Below, piece by piece: positions 48,323-60,041 of a stretch of DNA of 64,000 bases. The DNA is taken from assembly GCA_027493545.1 (NCBI GenBank), contig JAOSKR010000002.1:806001-870000 (forward strand), given 5' to 3'. The notes beneath the pieces are model-generated. The model had not been told where the DNA came from. It saw nothing but the letters and a program-made list of their open reading frames with translations, and made no database searches. Numbering within the stretch: the stretch's first letter is position 1; each line of letters starts with the position of its first letter. A program made the position numbers and the translations under genes. Origin of the DNA: Roseovarius sp. Lineage in GTDB: Bacteria > Pseudomonadota > Alphaproteobacteria > Rhodobacterales > Rhodobacteraceae.

Positions 48323-48931
48323 TCACAGCCCCTGCCCCGGCTTGACGTCGCGCAGCTCCATCGCCGTGCCCGGGTCGCGGTACATCTGCGCCAGCACGTC
48401 CTGGCGCTTGATGTTCTCGCGGTGCCGCAGCGTCAGCACGATCGCCCCGATCATCGCCACCAGCAGGATCAGCCCGGCCAGCTGGAAGAGCAGGAAGTAC
48501 TGGTCATAGAGGATCAGCCCCAGCGCGGCGGTGTTCTCGATCCCGTCGGGCGTCGGCGCGGCGCGCGCGGCGCCGGCCCCGTCGGATATCTGCCAGTCGC
48601 CGAAGACGATGCCGAGCTGCATCAGCAGGATCAGCCCGATCAGCAGCGCCAGCGGCATGTATCTGGCCATCTCGGCCTTGAGCGCGGCGAAATCCACGTC
48701 GAGCATCATCACCACGAAGAGAAACAGCACCGCCACCGCCCCGACATAGACGATCAGCAGCAGCATCGCCAGGAACTCGGCCCCCAGCAGCACGAAGAGC
48801 CCCGCCGAGGAGGCGAAGGTGAGGATGAGCCACAGGACCGAATGCACCGGGTGGCGGCTGATGACGGTGAAGAGCCCGCCGACGAGCGCGGTCATGGCAA
48901 AGAGGTAGAACGAGAGCGCGGCGATGGTCAT
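48323..48931 (-). CDS. nuoJ: NADH-quinone oxidoreductase subunit J
   Basis: [51 protein letters not shown]. Confidence 0.96.
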   Translation of the reverse strand: MTIAALSFYLFAMTALVGGLFTVISRHPVHSVLWLILTFASSAGLFVLLGAEFLAMLLLIVYVGAVAVLFLFVVMMLDVDFAALKAEMARYMPLALLIGLILLMQLGIVFGDWQISDGAGAARAAPTPDGIENTAALGLILYDQYFLLFQLAGLILLVAMIGAIVLTLRHRENIKRQDVLAQMYRDPGTAMELRDVKPGQGL

Positions 48932-49339
48932 GATTGGTCTTCCCTTCCTGTTCCTCGTCCAGCACCTCGCGGGCGAAATCCATCGCCCGGGTCATCGACG
49001 GGATGCCGGCAAAGACCGCCATCTGCGCGATGGTCTCGGCGATCTCGTCGCGGGTGGCGCCGGCCTCGCGCGCGTGGCGCACGGTCATGCGGATCTGGGT
49101 GTCGCTCTGCGCCCCCAGCATGGTCAGCCCGGCGAGCGTCAGCAAGAGCCGGGTCTTGGCGTCCAGCCCTCGCCGCTGATCCCGCGGCCGAACGACATTT
49201 CCATCAGCTCTTTCGGCATGGTCGGCCACAGCTTCTCGAACCCCTTGGGCGAAAAGCTCTCGAGCGCGGGGTTGAAGGCACGCGCCATTTCCTGCGCCTG
49301 GGCCATCATGGCCTCGAAGGGGTTCTTGGCATCGCTCAT
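48931..49339 (-). CDS. Carboxymuconolactone decarboxylase-family protein inside the nuo operon (frameshifts near 49172 and 48945; end approximate)
   Basis: [24 protein letters not shown]...; [62 protein letters not shown]. Confidence 0.75.
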
Positions 49340-49830
49340 CGGTAGGGTGCGTCCAGTTCCTGGTTGCGGGCGATCTCGACCTCCCAGCGTTCGCCGTTGT
49401 CGAGAAGCTTCGCCTTGTCGTAGAAAAGCTCCTCGCGGGTCTCGGTGGCGAACTCGAAATTGGGGCCCTCGACGATGGCGTCGACCGGGCACGCCTCCTG
49501 GCAGAAGCCGCAATAGATGCACTTGGTCATGTCGATGTCGTAGCGCGTGGTGCGGCGCGAGCCGTCGTCGCGCGGCTCGGCGTCGATGGTGATCGCCTGC
49601 GCCGGGCAAATCGCCTCGCAAAGCTTGCACGCGATACAGCGCTCTTCGCCGTTGGGGTAGCGCCGGAGCGCGTGCTCGCCGCGAAAGCGCGGGCTGAGAT
49701 AGCCCTTTTCATGCGGGTAGTTGAGCGTCGCCTTGGGGGCGAAGAAGTACTTCAACCCGACCCTGAAGCCGAGGATCCAGTCGCCCAGCAGGAAGTACCA
49801 GCCCGCGCGCCGATAGTCGATCTGCGTCAT
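49336..49830 (-). CDS. nuoI: NADH-quinone oxidoreductase subunit I
   Basis: Two 4Fe-4S motifs: [16 protein letters not shown] and [16 protein letters not shown]. Confidence 0.97.
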   Translation of the reverse strand: MTQIDYRRAGWYFLLGDWILGFRVGLKYFFAPKATLNYPHEKGYLSPRFRGEHALRRYPNGEERCIACKLCEAICPAQAITIDAEPRDDGSRRTTRYDIDMTKCIYCGFCQEACPVDAIVEGPNFEFATETREELFYDKAKLLDNGERWEVEIARNQELDAPYR

Positions 49831-49833
49831 CTC

Positions 49834-50871
49834 TCAGCCCCCCATCGCCCAGCGCGCCCAGAAGCCGCCGAACACCTCGAATTTCGCCAGGAACGCCACG
49901 ATCACCACCCAGCCGAGCGACAGCGGCAGGAACACCTTCCAGCCGATCCGCATCAGTTGGTCGTAGCGATAACGCGGGGTGATCGCCTTGACCATCGCGA
50001 AGAGGAAGAAGAAGAACGCCATCTTGCCGATCATCCACAGCACCCCGTCGGGCAGGCCCGGGATCGGGCTCAGCCAGCCGCCGAAGAACAGAAGCGAGGT
50101 GAGCGCGCACATCAGGAAGATGGCGATGTATTCGCCGGCCATGAAGAGCAGGAAGGGCGTGGCGGAATATTCCACCTGATAGCCCGCCACCAGTTCCGAT
50201 TCGGCCTCGGGCAGATCGAACGGCGGGCGGTTGGTCTCGGCCAGCGCCGAGATGAAGAAGAGAAACACCATCGGCAGATGCGGCAGCCAGTACCAGCCGA
50301 AAAAGCCGTAGCCGGTGTCCTGCGCCGCGACGATGGCGGAAAAGTTCAGGCTGCCGGAGGAGATCACCACGCCGATGATGATCAGCCCGATCGACACCTC
50401 GTAGGAAATCATCTGCGCCGCCGACCGGAGCGAGCCGAGAAACGCGTATTTCGAGTTCGACGCCCAGCCGCCCATGATCACGCCGTAGATCTCGAGCGAG
50501 GAGACCGCGAAGACAAACAGGATGGCGACGTTCATGTCCGAGAGCACCCAGCCCTCGTTGAGCGGGATCACCGCCCAGGCGAGGATCGCCAGCACGAAGC
50601 TGGTCAACGGCGCCAGCAGGAACACCGCGCGGTCGGCGCCGGCCGGCACCACCACCTCTTTCACCACGTATTTCAGCGCATCCGCCACCGATTGCAGGAT
50701 GCCGTAGGTGCCCACCACGTTGGGCCCCCGCCGCATCTGCACCGCCGCCCAGATCTTGCGGTCGCCGTAGACCAGAAACAGCAGCGAGATCATCACGAAG
50801 CCGACGATCGCCGGGCACTGGGCGAAGATGATCACCGCGATCCCGAGCGGGGTTGCAAAGAAGTCAGCCAT
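49834..50871 (-). CDS. nuoH: NADH-quinone oxidoreductase subunit H
   Basis: 345 aa; [46 protein letters not shown]. Confidence 0.97.
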   Translation of the reverse strand: MADFFATPLGIAVIIFAQCPAIVGFVMISLLFLVYGDRKIWAAVQMRRGPNVVGTYGILQSVADALKYVVKEVVVPAGADRAVFLLAPLTSFVLAILAWAVIPLNEGWVLSDMNVAILFVFAVSSLEIYGVIMGGWASNSKYAFLGSLRSAAQMISYEVSIGLIIIGVVISSGSLNFSAIVAAQDTGYGFFGWYWLPHLPMVFLFFISALAETNRPPFDLPEAESELVAGYQVEYSATPFLLFMAGEYIAIFLMCALTSLLFFGGWLSPIPGLPDGVLWMIGKMAFFFFLFAMVKAITPRYRYDQLMRIGWKVFLPLSLGWVVIVAFLAKFEVFGGFWARWAMGG

Positions 50872-50878
50872 CAGGTCC

Positions 50879-51287
50879 TCACACCATCGGTATTCCGTTT
50901 TCGGCGCAGTCGGCGGCCACCACCTCGGCGTCGATCTTCGTCAGCCCCCTCGGGCAGCGCCGGCGAGACGGTATAAACCGCATCCCCGCGCCAGATGCCA
51001 CCCTCTTCGGCCACATTCGTGCGCAGATGCCGCGCGAAACCGAAGCCGCGGATCAGCGCATACTGCGCCGCCGCGCATTCGGCATAGCGTTCCACGTCGC
51101 CGCTGTCGCGGGCGCCGGCCATCTCGACATGGAAACGCACCAGATCGCCGTCGAGCAGCCGGGTTTCGATGCCCCGGTAATCGGGGGCAAAGCGGGTCAC
51201 GTCGCGCCCTTCGGACGCGGTGCAGCCCGACACCGCCCCGGCAAGGCAGATTGCGGCCGGCGATATGAGCGCGGCGCGCAGCATCAT
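50879..51287 (-). CDS. Hypothetical lipoprotein between nuoG and nuoH (frameshift near 50942)
   Basis: Lipobox LAGAVSGC; corrected C-term [21 protein letters not shown]. Confidence 0.65.
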
Positions 51288-53365
51288 TCCGCGGCGAGCC
51301 TTTGTTCGCGCCGCGCGCGGGCGTTGGCGGAAAGCTCGGCCATCAGCTCGCTGGCGCGCGCGATTGGATTGGTCAGGTAGAAATCAGCAATCGCCGCGCG
51401 CAGTTGCCCCGCGCCCAGTTCGACCTCGTCGACCGGGGCCCAGGCGTTTTCGGGCACGCTGTCGATCTCGCCCAGATGCGGCACTTCCGCGACCAGCGCC
51501 TGCCGCAATTGCGCCAGGCTGTCCCAGGGCAGGACGCTGCCCATCTCGCCCGAAAGCGCGCGCAGGATCGCCCAGTTCTCCTTGGCCTCGCCCGGCGGGT
51601 GGCCGGCGCGCAGCGCCAGTTGCGGACGGCCCTCGGTATTGACGAAGAGCCCCTGCTCCTCGGTCCAGGCGGCGGCCGGCAGGATCACGTCGGCACGGTG
51701 CGCGCCGCGGTCGCCATGGCTGCCCTGGTAGATCACGAACGGGCCGCCGGCGCCGTCGCGCGCGATCTCGATCTCGTCGGCGCCGAGATTGTAGATCACG
51801 TCCGCCCCCTCCAGCGCCGCACTGACGCCGCCCTCGCAGGTGGCGTCCACATCCATCGCGCCGACACGGGCGGCGGCGGTGTGCAGGACCAGCATCTTTC
51901 CCCCGACCTTGTCGGTGAGGCGCATCGCGAGGCTCAGCGCCGCGGCGCCGTTCTCGCCCAGGAGCGCGCCCTGACCGACGATGACGAGGCTCGCCTCGGC
52001 CGGCTGGGCATCCTCCAGCATCCGCAGCGCGAACTTGTTGCGCGCCCCCAGTTCGGTGGCGCCGAAGGTCAGCTCGGCGGGCTGGCCGGCATGCACCACC
52101 TCGGCGCCCTTGAGCCACGCCTTGCGGATACGTGCCCCCAGCACCGGCGCCTCGGCGCCGGGATCGGTGCCGATCAGGTAGATCTTGCGCGCGGTGTCGA
52201 TCTCTTCGATGCGGGCGTTGCCGACATAGGCCGAGCGGTTGCCGGCGGGCAGATGCGCGCCGTCGGTGCGGCATTCCACGCGCCCGCCCGCGCCCTCGAT
52301 CAGCCGCTTGAGCGAATAGGCCGCCTCGACCGGGGCGAGATCGCCGATGAGGCCGGCAAGGCCCTTCGCGCCCTTGATCGCCCTGGCCGCCGCCGCCAGC
52401 GCCTCGGGCCAGGTGGCGGGCCTGAGCTTGCCCTCCTCGCGCAGATAGGGCCGGTCCAGCCGCTGCCGGCGCAGCCCGTCCCAGACGAAACGGGTCTTGT
52501 CGGAAATCCATTCCTCGTTCACGCCGTCATGGTTGCGCGGCAGGATGCGCATCACTTCGCGGCCCTTGGTATCGACCCGGATCGACGAGCCGAGCGCATC
52601 CATCACGTCGATGGTCTCGGTCTTGGTCAGCTCCCACGGCCGGGCGGTAAAGGCGTAGGGCTTGTTGGTCAGCGCCCCCACCGGGCAGAGGTCGATGACG
52701 TTGCCCTGCAGGTTCGACGCCATGCTCGCGCGCAGCGCCGCCGAGACCGAGGTCTCGGGATCGGCGCCCTCGATGGCCAGCATCTCGTTGTCGTAGGTGG
52801 TCACGCGGGTGTCCTCGCCGCGCCCCAGCGTGCCCCACTGCTCCATCCCCGCCACCTCGGTGGTGAAGCGGATGCAGCGGGTGCAGTAGATGCAGCGCGT
52901 CATGTATGTCGCGACCAGCGGCCCGATCGACAGGTCCGGCAGCGCGCGCTTGGGCTCGCGGTAGCGCGAGAAATCGACGCCATAGGCGATGGACTGGTCC
53001 TGCAGGTCGCACTCGCCGCCCTGGTCGCAGATCGGGCAGTCGAGCGGGTGGTTGATGAGCAGGAACTCCATCACCCCCTCGCGTGCCTTCCTGACCATCG
53101 GCGAGTTGGTGCGCACCTGCGGCGGCTGGCCCTCGGGGCCGGGGCGCAGGTCGCGCACCTGCATCGCGCAGGACGCGGCGGGCTTGGGCGGCCCGCCGAC
53201 GATCTCGACCAGGCACATCCGGCAGTTGCCGGCGATCGACAGCCGTTCGTGATAGCAAAAGCGCGGGATCTCGACCCCCGCCTGTTCGCAGGCCCGGATG
53301 AGGGTCATCGCCCCCTCGGCCTCGATCTCGTTGCCGTCGATGATGATTTTGCGCAGGTCAGACAT
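51284..53365 (-). CDS. nuoG: NADH-quinone oxidoreductase subunit G
   Basis: [49 protein letters not shown]. Confidence 0.97.
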   Translation of the reverse strand: MSDLRKIIIDGNEIEAEGAMTLIRACEQAGVEIPRFCYHERLSIAGNCRMCLVEIVGGPPKPAASCAMQVRDLRPGPEGQPPQVRTNSPMVRKAREGVMEFLLINHPLDCPICDQGGECDLQDQSIAYGVDFSRYREPKRALPDLSIGPLVATYMTRCIYCTRCIRFTTEVAGMEQWGTLGRGEDTRVTTYDNEMLAIEGADPETSVSAALRASMASNLQGNVIDLCPVGALTNKPYAFTARPWELTKTETIDVMDALGSSIRVDTKGREVMRILPRNHDGVNEEWISDKTRFVWDGLRRQRLDRPYLREEGKLRPATWPEALAAAARAIKGAKGLAGLIGDLAPVEAAYSLKRLIEGAGGRVECRTDGAHLPAGNRSAYVGNARIEEIDTARKIYLIGTDPGAEAPVLGARIRKAWLKGAEVVHAGQPAELTFGATELGARNKFALRMLEDAQPAEASLVIVGQGALLGENGAAALSLAMRLTDKVGGKMLVLHTAAARVGAMDVDATCEGGVSAALEGADVIYNLGADEIEIARDGAGGPFVIYQGSHGDRGAHRADVILPAAAWTEEQGLFVNTEGRPQLALRAGHPPGEAKENWAILRALSGEMGSVLPWDSLAQLRQALVAEVPHLGEIDSVPENAWAPVDEVELGAGQLRAAIADFYLTNPIARASELMAELSANARARREQRLAAE

Positions 53366-53371
53366 CGGTTC

Positions 53372-53840
53372 TCACTTTGCTCTCAGTAAACGGCCAATCC
53401 GGCTGCCCTGGGCGATTTCCGCCCGGCCCAGCTTGCACAGGCTGGCCGGATCCGAGGTTGCTCGCGCCCCCGGCCTCGAAATAGGCGTTGCGGCGCTCGC
53501 GCATCTTCGCCTTTTCGGCGTCGTCATCGATGTAGGCGTCGACCTCGGCCTCGCTGTAGCCGCGCTCGCGGGCCATTGCCTTGAGGTCGTCGGCATATCT
53601 TTGCGCCCGAAAGAAGCGCGCGCCGATATTGCCGCATTCGCGCTGGATCTTCTCGGCCACCGCGATATCGAGAAGGCCGGTATTGATGTCGGCCTCCGCT
53701 CGCAGCCCGGCCCCGGCGCTGGCACCGGCGGCGCCACCCGAGATCGCCGGGCAGAGGATCAGCGCGCTCAGCGACGGCACGGATCTGTGCATCGGGCGGG
53801 CCACGGGGCTGGTCATGGATCGGATCGTCGGACGTGTCAT
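53372..53840 (-). CDS. DUF5333-like secreted protein (frameshift near 53445)
   Basis: LLDIAVAEKIQRECGNIGARFFRAQRYADDLKAMARERGYSEAEVDAYIDDDAEK...; C-term LCKLGRAEIAQGSRIGRLLRAK* in another frame. Confidence 0.65.
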
Positions 53841-53967
53841 GGGCGTTCTCCTTTTACGGCGAACGGAGCACCCGCCGGTCCGGCGGGCCCCCGCGGGGCC
53901 GACAGGAGAAAAGACGCGCGTGCTATGCAATAACATGCGCGACTTGCCGCCGATATGAAAAAGACCG

Positions 53968-54325
53968 TCACCACAGCACGCATTTTCCCGAGAGCGTGAA
54001 GCCGCTGCCCGTGAGCGCCGCGGCGGATGCATCCGGCCCGACCGTCCAGGCGATTTCCGAGGTGCCGAAGTTCGTCAGGCAGTATTTCTTGCCGGCGTGG
54101 CGGCCGGCCTCACGGGCACCGGCGAGCCCCTGATCGGCACGCCGGACGGAGACGGTAAAGAGCGTGCGGTCGGACTTGTCGGCGGCACGCGCCTTGGTCG
54201 GATAATAGGCGCCGTTGAAAAGCACCCGGTCGGACTTCTTGGTACAGCCGGATACGGCCGGGGGCAAGGCCCACGGCCGCGACCAGCACCGCGCCCCTTC
54301 GCCAGTATCTGCACATGCCGCTCAT
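53968..54325 (-). CDS. Hypothetical lipoprotein (frameshift near 54258)
   Basis: MCRYWRRGAVLVAAVGLAP + AVSGCTKKSDRVLFNGAYYPTK...KKYCLTNFGTSEIAWTVGPD. Confidence 0.6.
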
Positions 54326-54341
54326 CCGCCCCCCACTTTGC

Positions 54342-54683
54342 TCACTCCCCGCGCGCGCAGAGCACTTCGTAACGCCCCGCGCCGGCCTCGACACCGATCA
54401 TCAGCGAGACCAGCACCGTCCTTGTGCCGCAGGCCGCCTGTTCGGCAAAGGCCACATACTCGCCGAGGTCGCCCGCGCCGATCGCCGCGCCGTCGCGCCG
54501 GCGCATCGTGACATGGACCTGCTCGCCGGCGATGGTGGCGCCCTCCTTCGAGGTCATCGACACCGCCCGGCGTGTCAGTTCGGCCTCGAGATTGGCCGAT
54601 TGCAGCGTCTCGGCGCCGGCCGTCGATACCGACATGCCCGCGCCCAGCACCGCCGCCGTCATCGTCATCGTCAGAACCTTCAT
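54342..54683 (-). CDS. Hypothetical secreted protein
   Basis: Signal peptide MKVLTMTMTAAVLGAGMSVSTAGA; two Cys in the mature region. Confidence 0.55.
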   Translation of the reverse strand: MKVLTMTMTAAVLGAGMSVSTAGAETLQSANLEAELTRRAVSMTSKEGATIAGEQVHVTMRRRDGAAIGAGDLGEYVAFAEQAACGTRTVLVSLMIGVEAGAGRYEVLCARGE

Positions 54684-54809
54684 CCCGTCGCCCTTCCTGT
54701 CGCCGCCGTTTTCCCGGCCCCTCGTCGCGCATCTGGCGCCGCGTTGCAAGCGTCGCGTGATGCCGGTCCGCGCGCGAGGATGCGCCGTTATGCCGCTTCG
54801 CCGGCGCGC

Positions 54810-55517
54810 TCAGACCACCCGCGAATGCACCGGCGCCCGCGGGACACTCTTTTCGATCACCACCAGCGGATCGTGTACGTGCACGCCGCTCACGGCCCCC
54901 TCCATCTCGGGCCGGTTGAGCCCCTTGTGGTGGTAGCGGCGGTGCATGTCGTCGATGATCGCGCGCACGCTGTTGAAAAAGTTTCCCGGCGCGTCGATGC
55001 CGCCCTCGAAGCCCTTCCAGTAGGCGGCGTGCAGATCCTCGATCATGTAGGTGCCGCCGTCCGCGAGGCGCGGATAGAGCACACGCAGCGATGCCTCGAT
55101 GTGGCTCATGCGGTGGCTGCCGTCGTCGAGCACCACATCGACGCCGCCCATCTCGTCGACCACCCGGGCCAGGAAATCCGGATCGTCCTGCGAGCCGATC
55201 CGCACCTGCCCGAAGAGCCCGTCGAACGCGGCACAGCCCTTGCGGATGTCGATACCGAAGAGCACCGCCTCGTCACCCAGGAACCGCCGCCACATCTGCA
55301 GGCTGCCGCCCTTGGCGACGCCGATTTCCAGAAACCGCACGCCGGTGCCCCGGTAACGCGCCAGGTAACGGTCATAGAGCGGGATGTAGTGATGCCACTT
55401 GTGCACCTCGAAATCGCGGTTGCTGGCATAGATCTCGGCCAGTTCGCCATCGAAGCCGTAGCGCTCCAGTATATCGGCGGCGACATCGCCGCCTTCGAAG
55501 GCGTATTTCCTGATCAT
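54810..55517 (-). CDS. Class I SAM-dependent methyltransferase (MT2; paralog of 55514..56317)
   Basis: [42 protein letters not shown]...GSQDDPDFL...VLDDGSHRMSH...YMIEDLHAAYW. Confidence 0.8.
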   Translation of the reverse strand: MIRKYAFEGGDVAADILERYGFDGELAEIYASNRDFEVHKWHHYIPLYDRYLARYRGTGVRFLEIGVAKGGSLQMWRRFLGDEAVLFGIDIRKGCAAFDGLFGQVRIGSQDDPDFLARVVDEMGGVDVVLDDGSHRMSHIEASLRVLYPRLADGGTYMIEDLHAAYWKGFEGGIDAPGNFFNSVRAIIDDMHRRYHHKGLNRPEMEGAVSGVHVHDPLVVIEKSVPRAPVHSRVV

Positions 55518-56317
55518 GCCGCGCCCTCCGGCGGGTCGGCCTTACCCACCTGCGAATGAACCGGCGGCCAGACCGGCGCCTTTTCGAACACGGTGATCGG
55601 ATCATGCACGTGCACCGCCGAAATCGCATCGCCCACGCCCGGCCGGCTGACGCCGCGGGTGTGGTACCAGCGATGCATGTCGTCAAAGATGTGGCCGAGG
55701 TTATGAAAGAAATTCGCCCGAGTGCCATACCCGCCCTTGTAGGTCGGCCAGTAGGCGGTGTGCAGATCCTCGATCATGTAAAGGCCGTCCCGCGCCAGCA
55801 GCGGAAACAGGATGTCGAGCGTCCGGCGGACATGCGGCATCATGTGGCTGCCATCATCCAGCACGATATCGACGCCGCCCATCTCCTCGACGACGGCGCC
55901 GAGAAACCCGGCATCGTCCTGCGATCCGATCCGGACCTGTCCCGCCTCGCCGTCGAAACGGGCGCAGTCGGGGTCGATGTCGATGCCGTAGATCACCGCC
56001 TCGGGCCCGAAATATTCACGCCACATCCGCATCGAGCCGCCCTTCGACACGCCGATTTCCAGAAACCGGACCCCGGTGCCGCGAAAGCGGCTGAAATAGC
56101 GGTCGTAAATGGGGATGTAGTGATGCCATTTATGCACCATCGCCCCCGACGTGCCGGTGAATATCCGCAGCAGATCGCCGTCGTAGCCATATTTCTCGCG
56201 AATATCGCCGGCAACGTCCGGCCCCTTGTAGAAGAAGTCCCAGACGCCGGGCTGACCGCCCCCGCCGCGCCGGGCGGGGTCTTGCGGCCAAAAAGCTTCA
56301 CTCCGCCGCCACGGCAC
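55514..56317 (-). CDS. Class I SAM-dependent methyltransferase (MT1; start uncertain)
   Basis: [42 protein letters not shown]...GSQDDAGFL...[11 protein letters not shown]...[11 protein letters not shown]; stop overlaps the MT2 start. Confidence 0.8.
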   Translation of the reverse strand: MPWRRSEAFWPQDPARRGGGGQPGVWDFFYKGPDVAGDIREKYGYDGDLLRIFTGTSGAMVHKWHHYIPIYDRYFSRFRGTGVRFLEIGVSKGGSMRMWREYFGPEAVIYGIDIDPDCARFDGEAGQVRIGSQDDAGFLGAVVEEMGGVDIVLDDGSHMMPHVRRTLDILFPLLARDGLYMIEDLHTAYWPTYKGGYGTRANFFHNLGHIFDDMHRWYHTRGVSRPGVGDAISAVHVHDPITVFEKAPVWPPVHSQVGKADPPEGAA

Positions 56318-57594
56318 TGACGCGGCCGGATTTCTGCGCCCTGATGCGGTCCTCGATCTCGTCGCGGAAGTTGCGGATGAGCCCCTGCACCGGCCACGCC
56401 GCGGCGTCGCCCAGCGCGCAGATGGTGTGGCCCTCGACCTGCTTGGAGACGTCGTAGAGCATGTCGATCTCCTCGATCTCGGCCTCGCCGCGAATGAGCC
56501 GGTCCATCACCCGCATCATCCAGCCGGTGCCCTCGCGGCAGGGCGTGCACTGGCCGCAGCTTTCGTGCTTGTAGAACTTGGAAAGCCGCCAGATCGCCTT
56601 GATGATGTCGGTGGACTGATCCATCACGATCACGGCGGCGGTGCCGAGCGACGAGTTGACCTCGCGCAGCGCGTCGAAATCCATGATCGCCCCGCGCATG
56701 TCCTCGCCGCGCACGCAGGGCACCGACGAGCCGCCGGGGATCACCGCCTTGAGGTTCTTCCAGCCGCCGCGGATGCCGCCGCAATGCTTTTCGATCAGTT
56801 CCTCGAAGGGGATCGACATTGCGTCCTCGACCACGCAGGGATTGTTGACGTGGCCCGAAATCGCGTAGATTTTGGTGCCGGCGTTGTTGGGCCGCCCGAA
56901 ACCCGCGAACCAGTCGGCCCCCGCGGCGCAGGATGGTCGGCGTCACGGCGATCGATTCGACGTTGTTGACGGTGGTGGGGCAGCCGTAGAGCCCCGCCCC
57001 GGCGGGAAACGGCGGCTTCATCCGCGGCATCCCCTTCTTGCCCTCGAGGCTTTCCAGCAGCGCGGTTTCCTCGCCGCAGATATAGGCGCCGGCGCCATGC
57101 GCCAGGTAGAGGTCGAAATCATAGCCCGTCCCGCAGGCGTTGCGGCCGATGAGGCCCGCATCATAGGCCTCGTCGACGGCCATCTGCAGCGCCTCGCGCT
57201 CGCGGATGTATTCGCCGCGAAGATAGATGTAGGCGGCATGCGCCCCCATCGCGAAGGCCGCGATCAGACTGCCCTCGACCAGCGTGTGCGGGTCGTGGCG
57301 CATGATCTCGCGGTCCTTGCAGGTGCCGGGCTCGGATTCGTCGGCATTGACCACCAGATAGGCCGGCCGGCCGTCGCTCTCCTTGGGCATGAACGACCAT
57401 TTGAGCCCGGTCGGGAAGCCCGCGCCGCCGCGTCCCCGCAGCCCCGACGCCTTGACCTGCTCGACGATCCAGTCGCGCCCGTTCTGCAAGAGCCGGGCGG
57501 TGCCGTCCCAGTGCCCGCGCGCCCGCGCGCCCTTGAGCGTGCGGTCGTGCATCCCGTAGAGATTGGTGAAGATACGGTCCTGATCCGTCAGCAT
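56298..57594 (-). CDS. nuoF: NADH-quinone oxidoreductase subunit F (frameshift near 56925)
   Basis: [55 protein letters not shown] (second frame). Confidence 0.96.
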
Positions 57595-57598
57595 GCCG

Positions 57599-57817
57599 CT
57601 ACCCCTGATTGTCCTGGCGTGCCCGCCAGTATTGAAAGATGAGCCAAAAGGCAAAGACGAAACCCGCCAGCGCCATGAGGTCGAAGACGAGCCGCAGCCC
57701 CTGGCCGAAGCCCTCCTTGTCGGCGATGAGCGTGAGAAGCGCCCACAAGAGCCCGGTGCCGGCGATCGCCAGCGCCGCCTGACGCCCCTTGCGGGCGGCC
57801 TTGTCGTCTTTCCTCAT
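57599..57817 (-). CDS. Small two-TM protein, DUF5337-like
   Basis: 72 aa between nuoF and the HhH paralog: [25 protein letters not shown]...[22 protein letters not shown]. Confidence 0.65.
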   Translation of the reverse strand: MRKDDKAARKGRQAALAIAGTGLLWALLTLIADKEGFGQGLRLVFDLMALAGFVFAFWLIFQYWRARQDNQG

Positions 57818-57826
57818 CGGTCCCGC

Positions 57827-58570
57827 TCATTCGTATACACCGCCATCCTCGACCCGGCGGGAAAACTCGGTCTGCCCGCCCGCGGCGAGCGTGCTGGCCT
57901 GCGCGACCCATTCGTCGCGGCTGACCCGGCCCCTGAAGCCCTTGAGGTTCTGATCGACCCAGGCAACCTCGTCCGGCCCCCAGGCGGCGATCTGGTCGAA
58001 GTGAAAATATCCCATCGAATTCAAGAGCTTCTCCAGCTTGGGGCCGACGCCCTTGATCTGCTTGAGGTCGTCCGGAACCCCGCCGCGCGGTTCGGCCAGG
58101 CCCTCGGGCCGGCGCTCTCCGGCGGGGGCGGCGGCGGGCGCGGCAGGCGTGGCCGGTGTCGCTACCATGGCCGCGGGCTTTGGGCCGCCCCGATAGACCC
58201 ACGTCCCCTTGCGCGCGGCCAGTTCGGTCTCGCCCGGCAACTGGATGCCGGATTTCACCGCGGACGCCGCCGCATGGCCGCCCTCGGGCTCGGGTTCGGA
58301 CGGGGCCGGCGGCACCGCATCGGGTTTCGGCGCGACGGCCGGCGCGGGGGCGAGGGTTTTTTCTCGCGGCGTCGGCGCGGCCTCCGCCCGGGCGGTACAC
58401 AAGACCCGGGTCAGGACGAAATAGAGCATGACGCCCAGCGCCACCCCCGCCAGCACCGCCGCGAGCGTGCCGATGGCGCCATGGGTGGCGAGAATGACGA
58501 TCAGCCCGATCACCGCCGCAATCGAGCAGCAGACGATTTCGCACAGGCTCCAGTTCGATGAATTCGGCAT
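57827..58570 (-). CDS. Membrane-anchored protein with C-terminal helix-hairpin-helix-like domain (paralog of the NuoE tail)
   Basis: N-terminal TM segments, Pro/Ala linker, [59 protein letters not shown]. Confidence 0.75.
   Translation of the reverse strand: MPNSSNWSLCEIVCCSIAAVIGLIVILATHGAIGTLAAVLAGVALGVMLYFVLTRVLCTARAEAAPTPREKTLAPAPAVAPKPDAVPPAPSEPEPEGGHAAASAVKSGIQLPGETELAARKGTWVYRGGPKPAAMVATPATPAAPAAAPAGERRPEGLAEPRGGVPDDLKQIKGVGPKLEKLLNSMGYFHFDQIAAWGPDEVAWVDQNLKGFRGRVSRDEWVAQASTLAAGGQTEFSRRVEDGGVYE
57836..58072 (-). repeat. HhH-domain coding repeat, copy 1
   Basis: High nucleotide and protein similarity to 58604..58850 by visual alignment. Confidence 0.75.
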
Positions 58571-58603
58571 CAGGTGACCTCCCGGTTGTCCGGCGTGCCG
58601 GCC

Positions 58604-58850
58604 CTAGTAGACGTCCCCCTTCTTAACACGTTCGGAGAAGTCGGTCGCCCCGCCCGTCGCCAGCACCCGCGCCTGTGTCACCCAATCGTCGCGACTGACC
58701 CGGCCCTTGAAGCCCTTGAGGTTCTGGTCGACCCAGGCAACCTCCGCCTCGGTCCACGCGGCGATCTGGTCGAAATGGAAAAACCCCATCGAATTCAATA
58801 GTTTCTCAAGCTTGGGACCAACGCCCCTGATCTGCTTGAGATCGTCCGCC
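58604..58850 (-). repeat. HhH-domain coding repeat, copy 2 (3' end of nuoE)
   Basis: See 57836..58072. Confidence 0.75.
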
Positions 58851-59710
58851 CCGCCCTCGCGCGCGGCCTCGAGCGCCGGCGGGCGGCTGCCCGCCCCCGC
58901 GTCCTGCCCGCCGCTTTCCGGCGCCGGCTCCGGCGCCGGCGCAGGGGCGGCCCCGGCTTGCGGCTCCGGTGCCGGCGCGGGGTCGGGCACCGCGTCGGGG
59001 TCGGGCGCCCTGAACGCCGCGGGGGCGTGGTTCGCGCCCTTGTCGCGCCAGGGCGTGATCAGCGGCACCTCGGTGCCGTCGATGCGCCGGATCGTGTCGC
59101 CCAGCTCGGTGGCCAGCGCGACGCTGGCGTTGTAGCGCGTGCGCCCGCTCTCGAAGTCCTTGAGCGCGGTCAGCCCGGCTTTCGGTTCCGACGCGTAGCG
59201 GCCGTTCTGCGGCCCCGGCACCGGCACCTTGCCGGCGGCCAGCTCGTCGATGATCTCGGCCAGCCGCGCGGCGGTCAGGTCCTCGTAATAGTCCTTGCCG
59301 ATCTGCGCCATCGGCGCGTTGGCGCAGGCGCCGAGGCACTCGACCTCTTCCCAGCTGAACTTGCCGTCGGCGCTCAGCTCGTGCGGGTTGGGGGCGATCT
59401 TCTCGCGGCAGACGCCAATCAGATCCTCGGCCCCGCAGATCATGCAGGACGTGGTGCCGCAAATCTGGATATTCGCAATTGATCCAACTGGTTGCAGGTG
59501 GAACATGAAGTAGAACGTGGCGACTTCGAGCGCCCGGATGCGGGCCATCCCCAGCATGTCGGCGACATGCTCGATCGCCGGGCGCGAGAGCCAGCCCTCC
59601 TGCTCCTGCGCGCGCCACAAGAGCGCGATGACCGCGCTCGCCTCGCGGCCCTCGGGGTACTTGGTGATCTGCGCCTCGGCCCGGGCCAGGTTGGCGGGGG
59701 GTGAAGGCAA
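58604..59710 (-). CDS. nuoE: NADH-quinone oxidoreductase subunit E with C-terminal HhH extension
   Basis: [65 protein letters not shown]; tail [31 protein letters not shown]. Confidence 0.95.
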   Translation of the reverse strand: MPSPPANLARAEAQITKYPEGREASAVIALLWRAQEQEGWLSRPAIEHVADMLGMARIRALEVATFYFMFHLQPVGSIANIQICGTTSCMICGAEDLIGVCREKIAPNPHELSADGKFSWEEVECLGACANAPMAQIGKDYYEDLTAARLAEIIDELAAGKVPVPGPQNGRYASEPKAGLTALKDFESGRTRYNASVALATELGDTIRRIDGTEVPLITPWRDKGANHAPAAFRAPDPDAVPDPAPAPEPQAGAAPAPAPEPAPESGGQDAGAGSRPPALEAAREGGADDLKQIRGVGPKLEKLLNSMGFFHFDQIAAWTEAEVAWVDQNLKGFKGRVSRDDWVTQARVLATGGATDFSERVKKGDVY

Positions 59711-59750
59711 AGCTCTCGGGCTGGTCTTGGTGAAGGCGTCTCAGCATGGC

Positions 59751-60041
59751 TCAGGCACAGGCTCCCGTCGTCAGTTTCACGCCGCCATCGGGCAGGTTCA
59801 CGGCCCTCTCGGTGGCGACAAGATAGGTGGTGATGTCGAGCGCCTGCTGCCGCGTCAGCCCGGCCTGCAGCTCGACCGGCAGATAGTCGGTGTCGAATTT
59901 CATCACGCAGCCGATGGTGGCGGCGGCGGCGACATAATCGGCGACCATGTCCTCGTTCACGCCCTCGGGCGCGCCGCCGCAGGCGGCAAGCGCCAGCAGC
60001 GCCAGCCCGGCGCCGGCAACGATGGTCGGCCGCCGCCGCAT
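59751..60041 (-). CDS. Hypothetical lipoprotein between nuoD and nuoE
   Basis: Lipobox LLALAACG; 96 aa; stop-start overlap with nuoD. Confidence 0.65.
   Translation of the reverse strand: MRRRPTIVAGAGLALLALAACGGAPEGVNEDMVADYVAAAATIGCVMKFDTDYLPVELQAGLTRQQALDITTYLVATERAVNLPDGGVKLTTGACA

Noticed and set aside
51302-53389. 695-aa plus-strand ORF antisense to nuoG
   Set aside because: Mirror ORF of a high-GC gene; composition (His/Arg/Gly/Ala-rich) is typical of antisense translation and nuoG is unambiguous.
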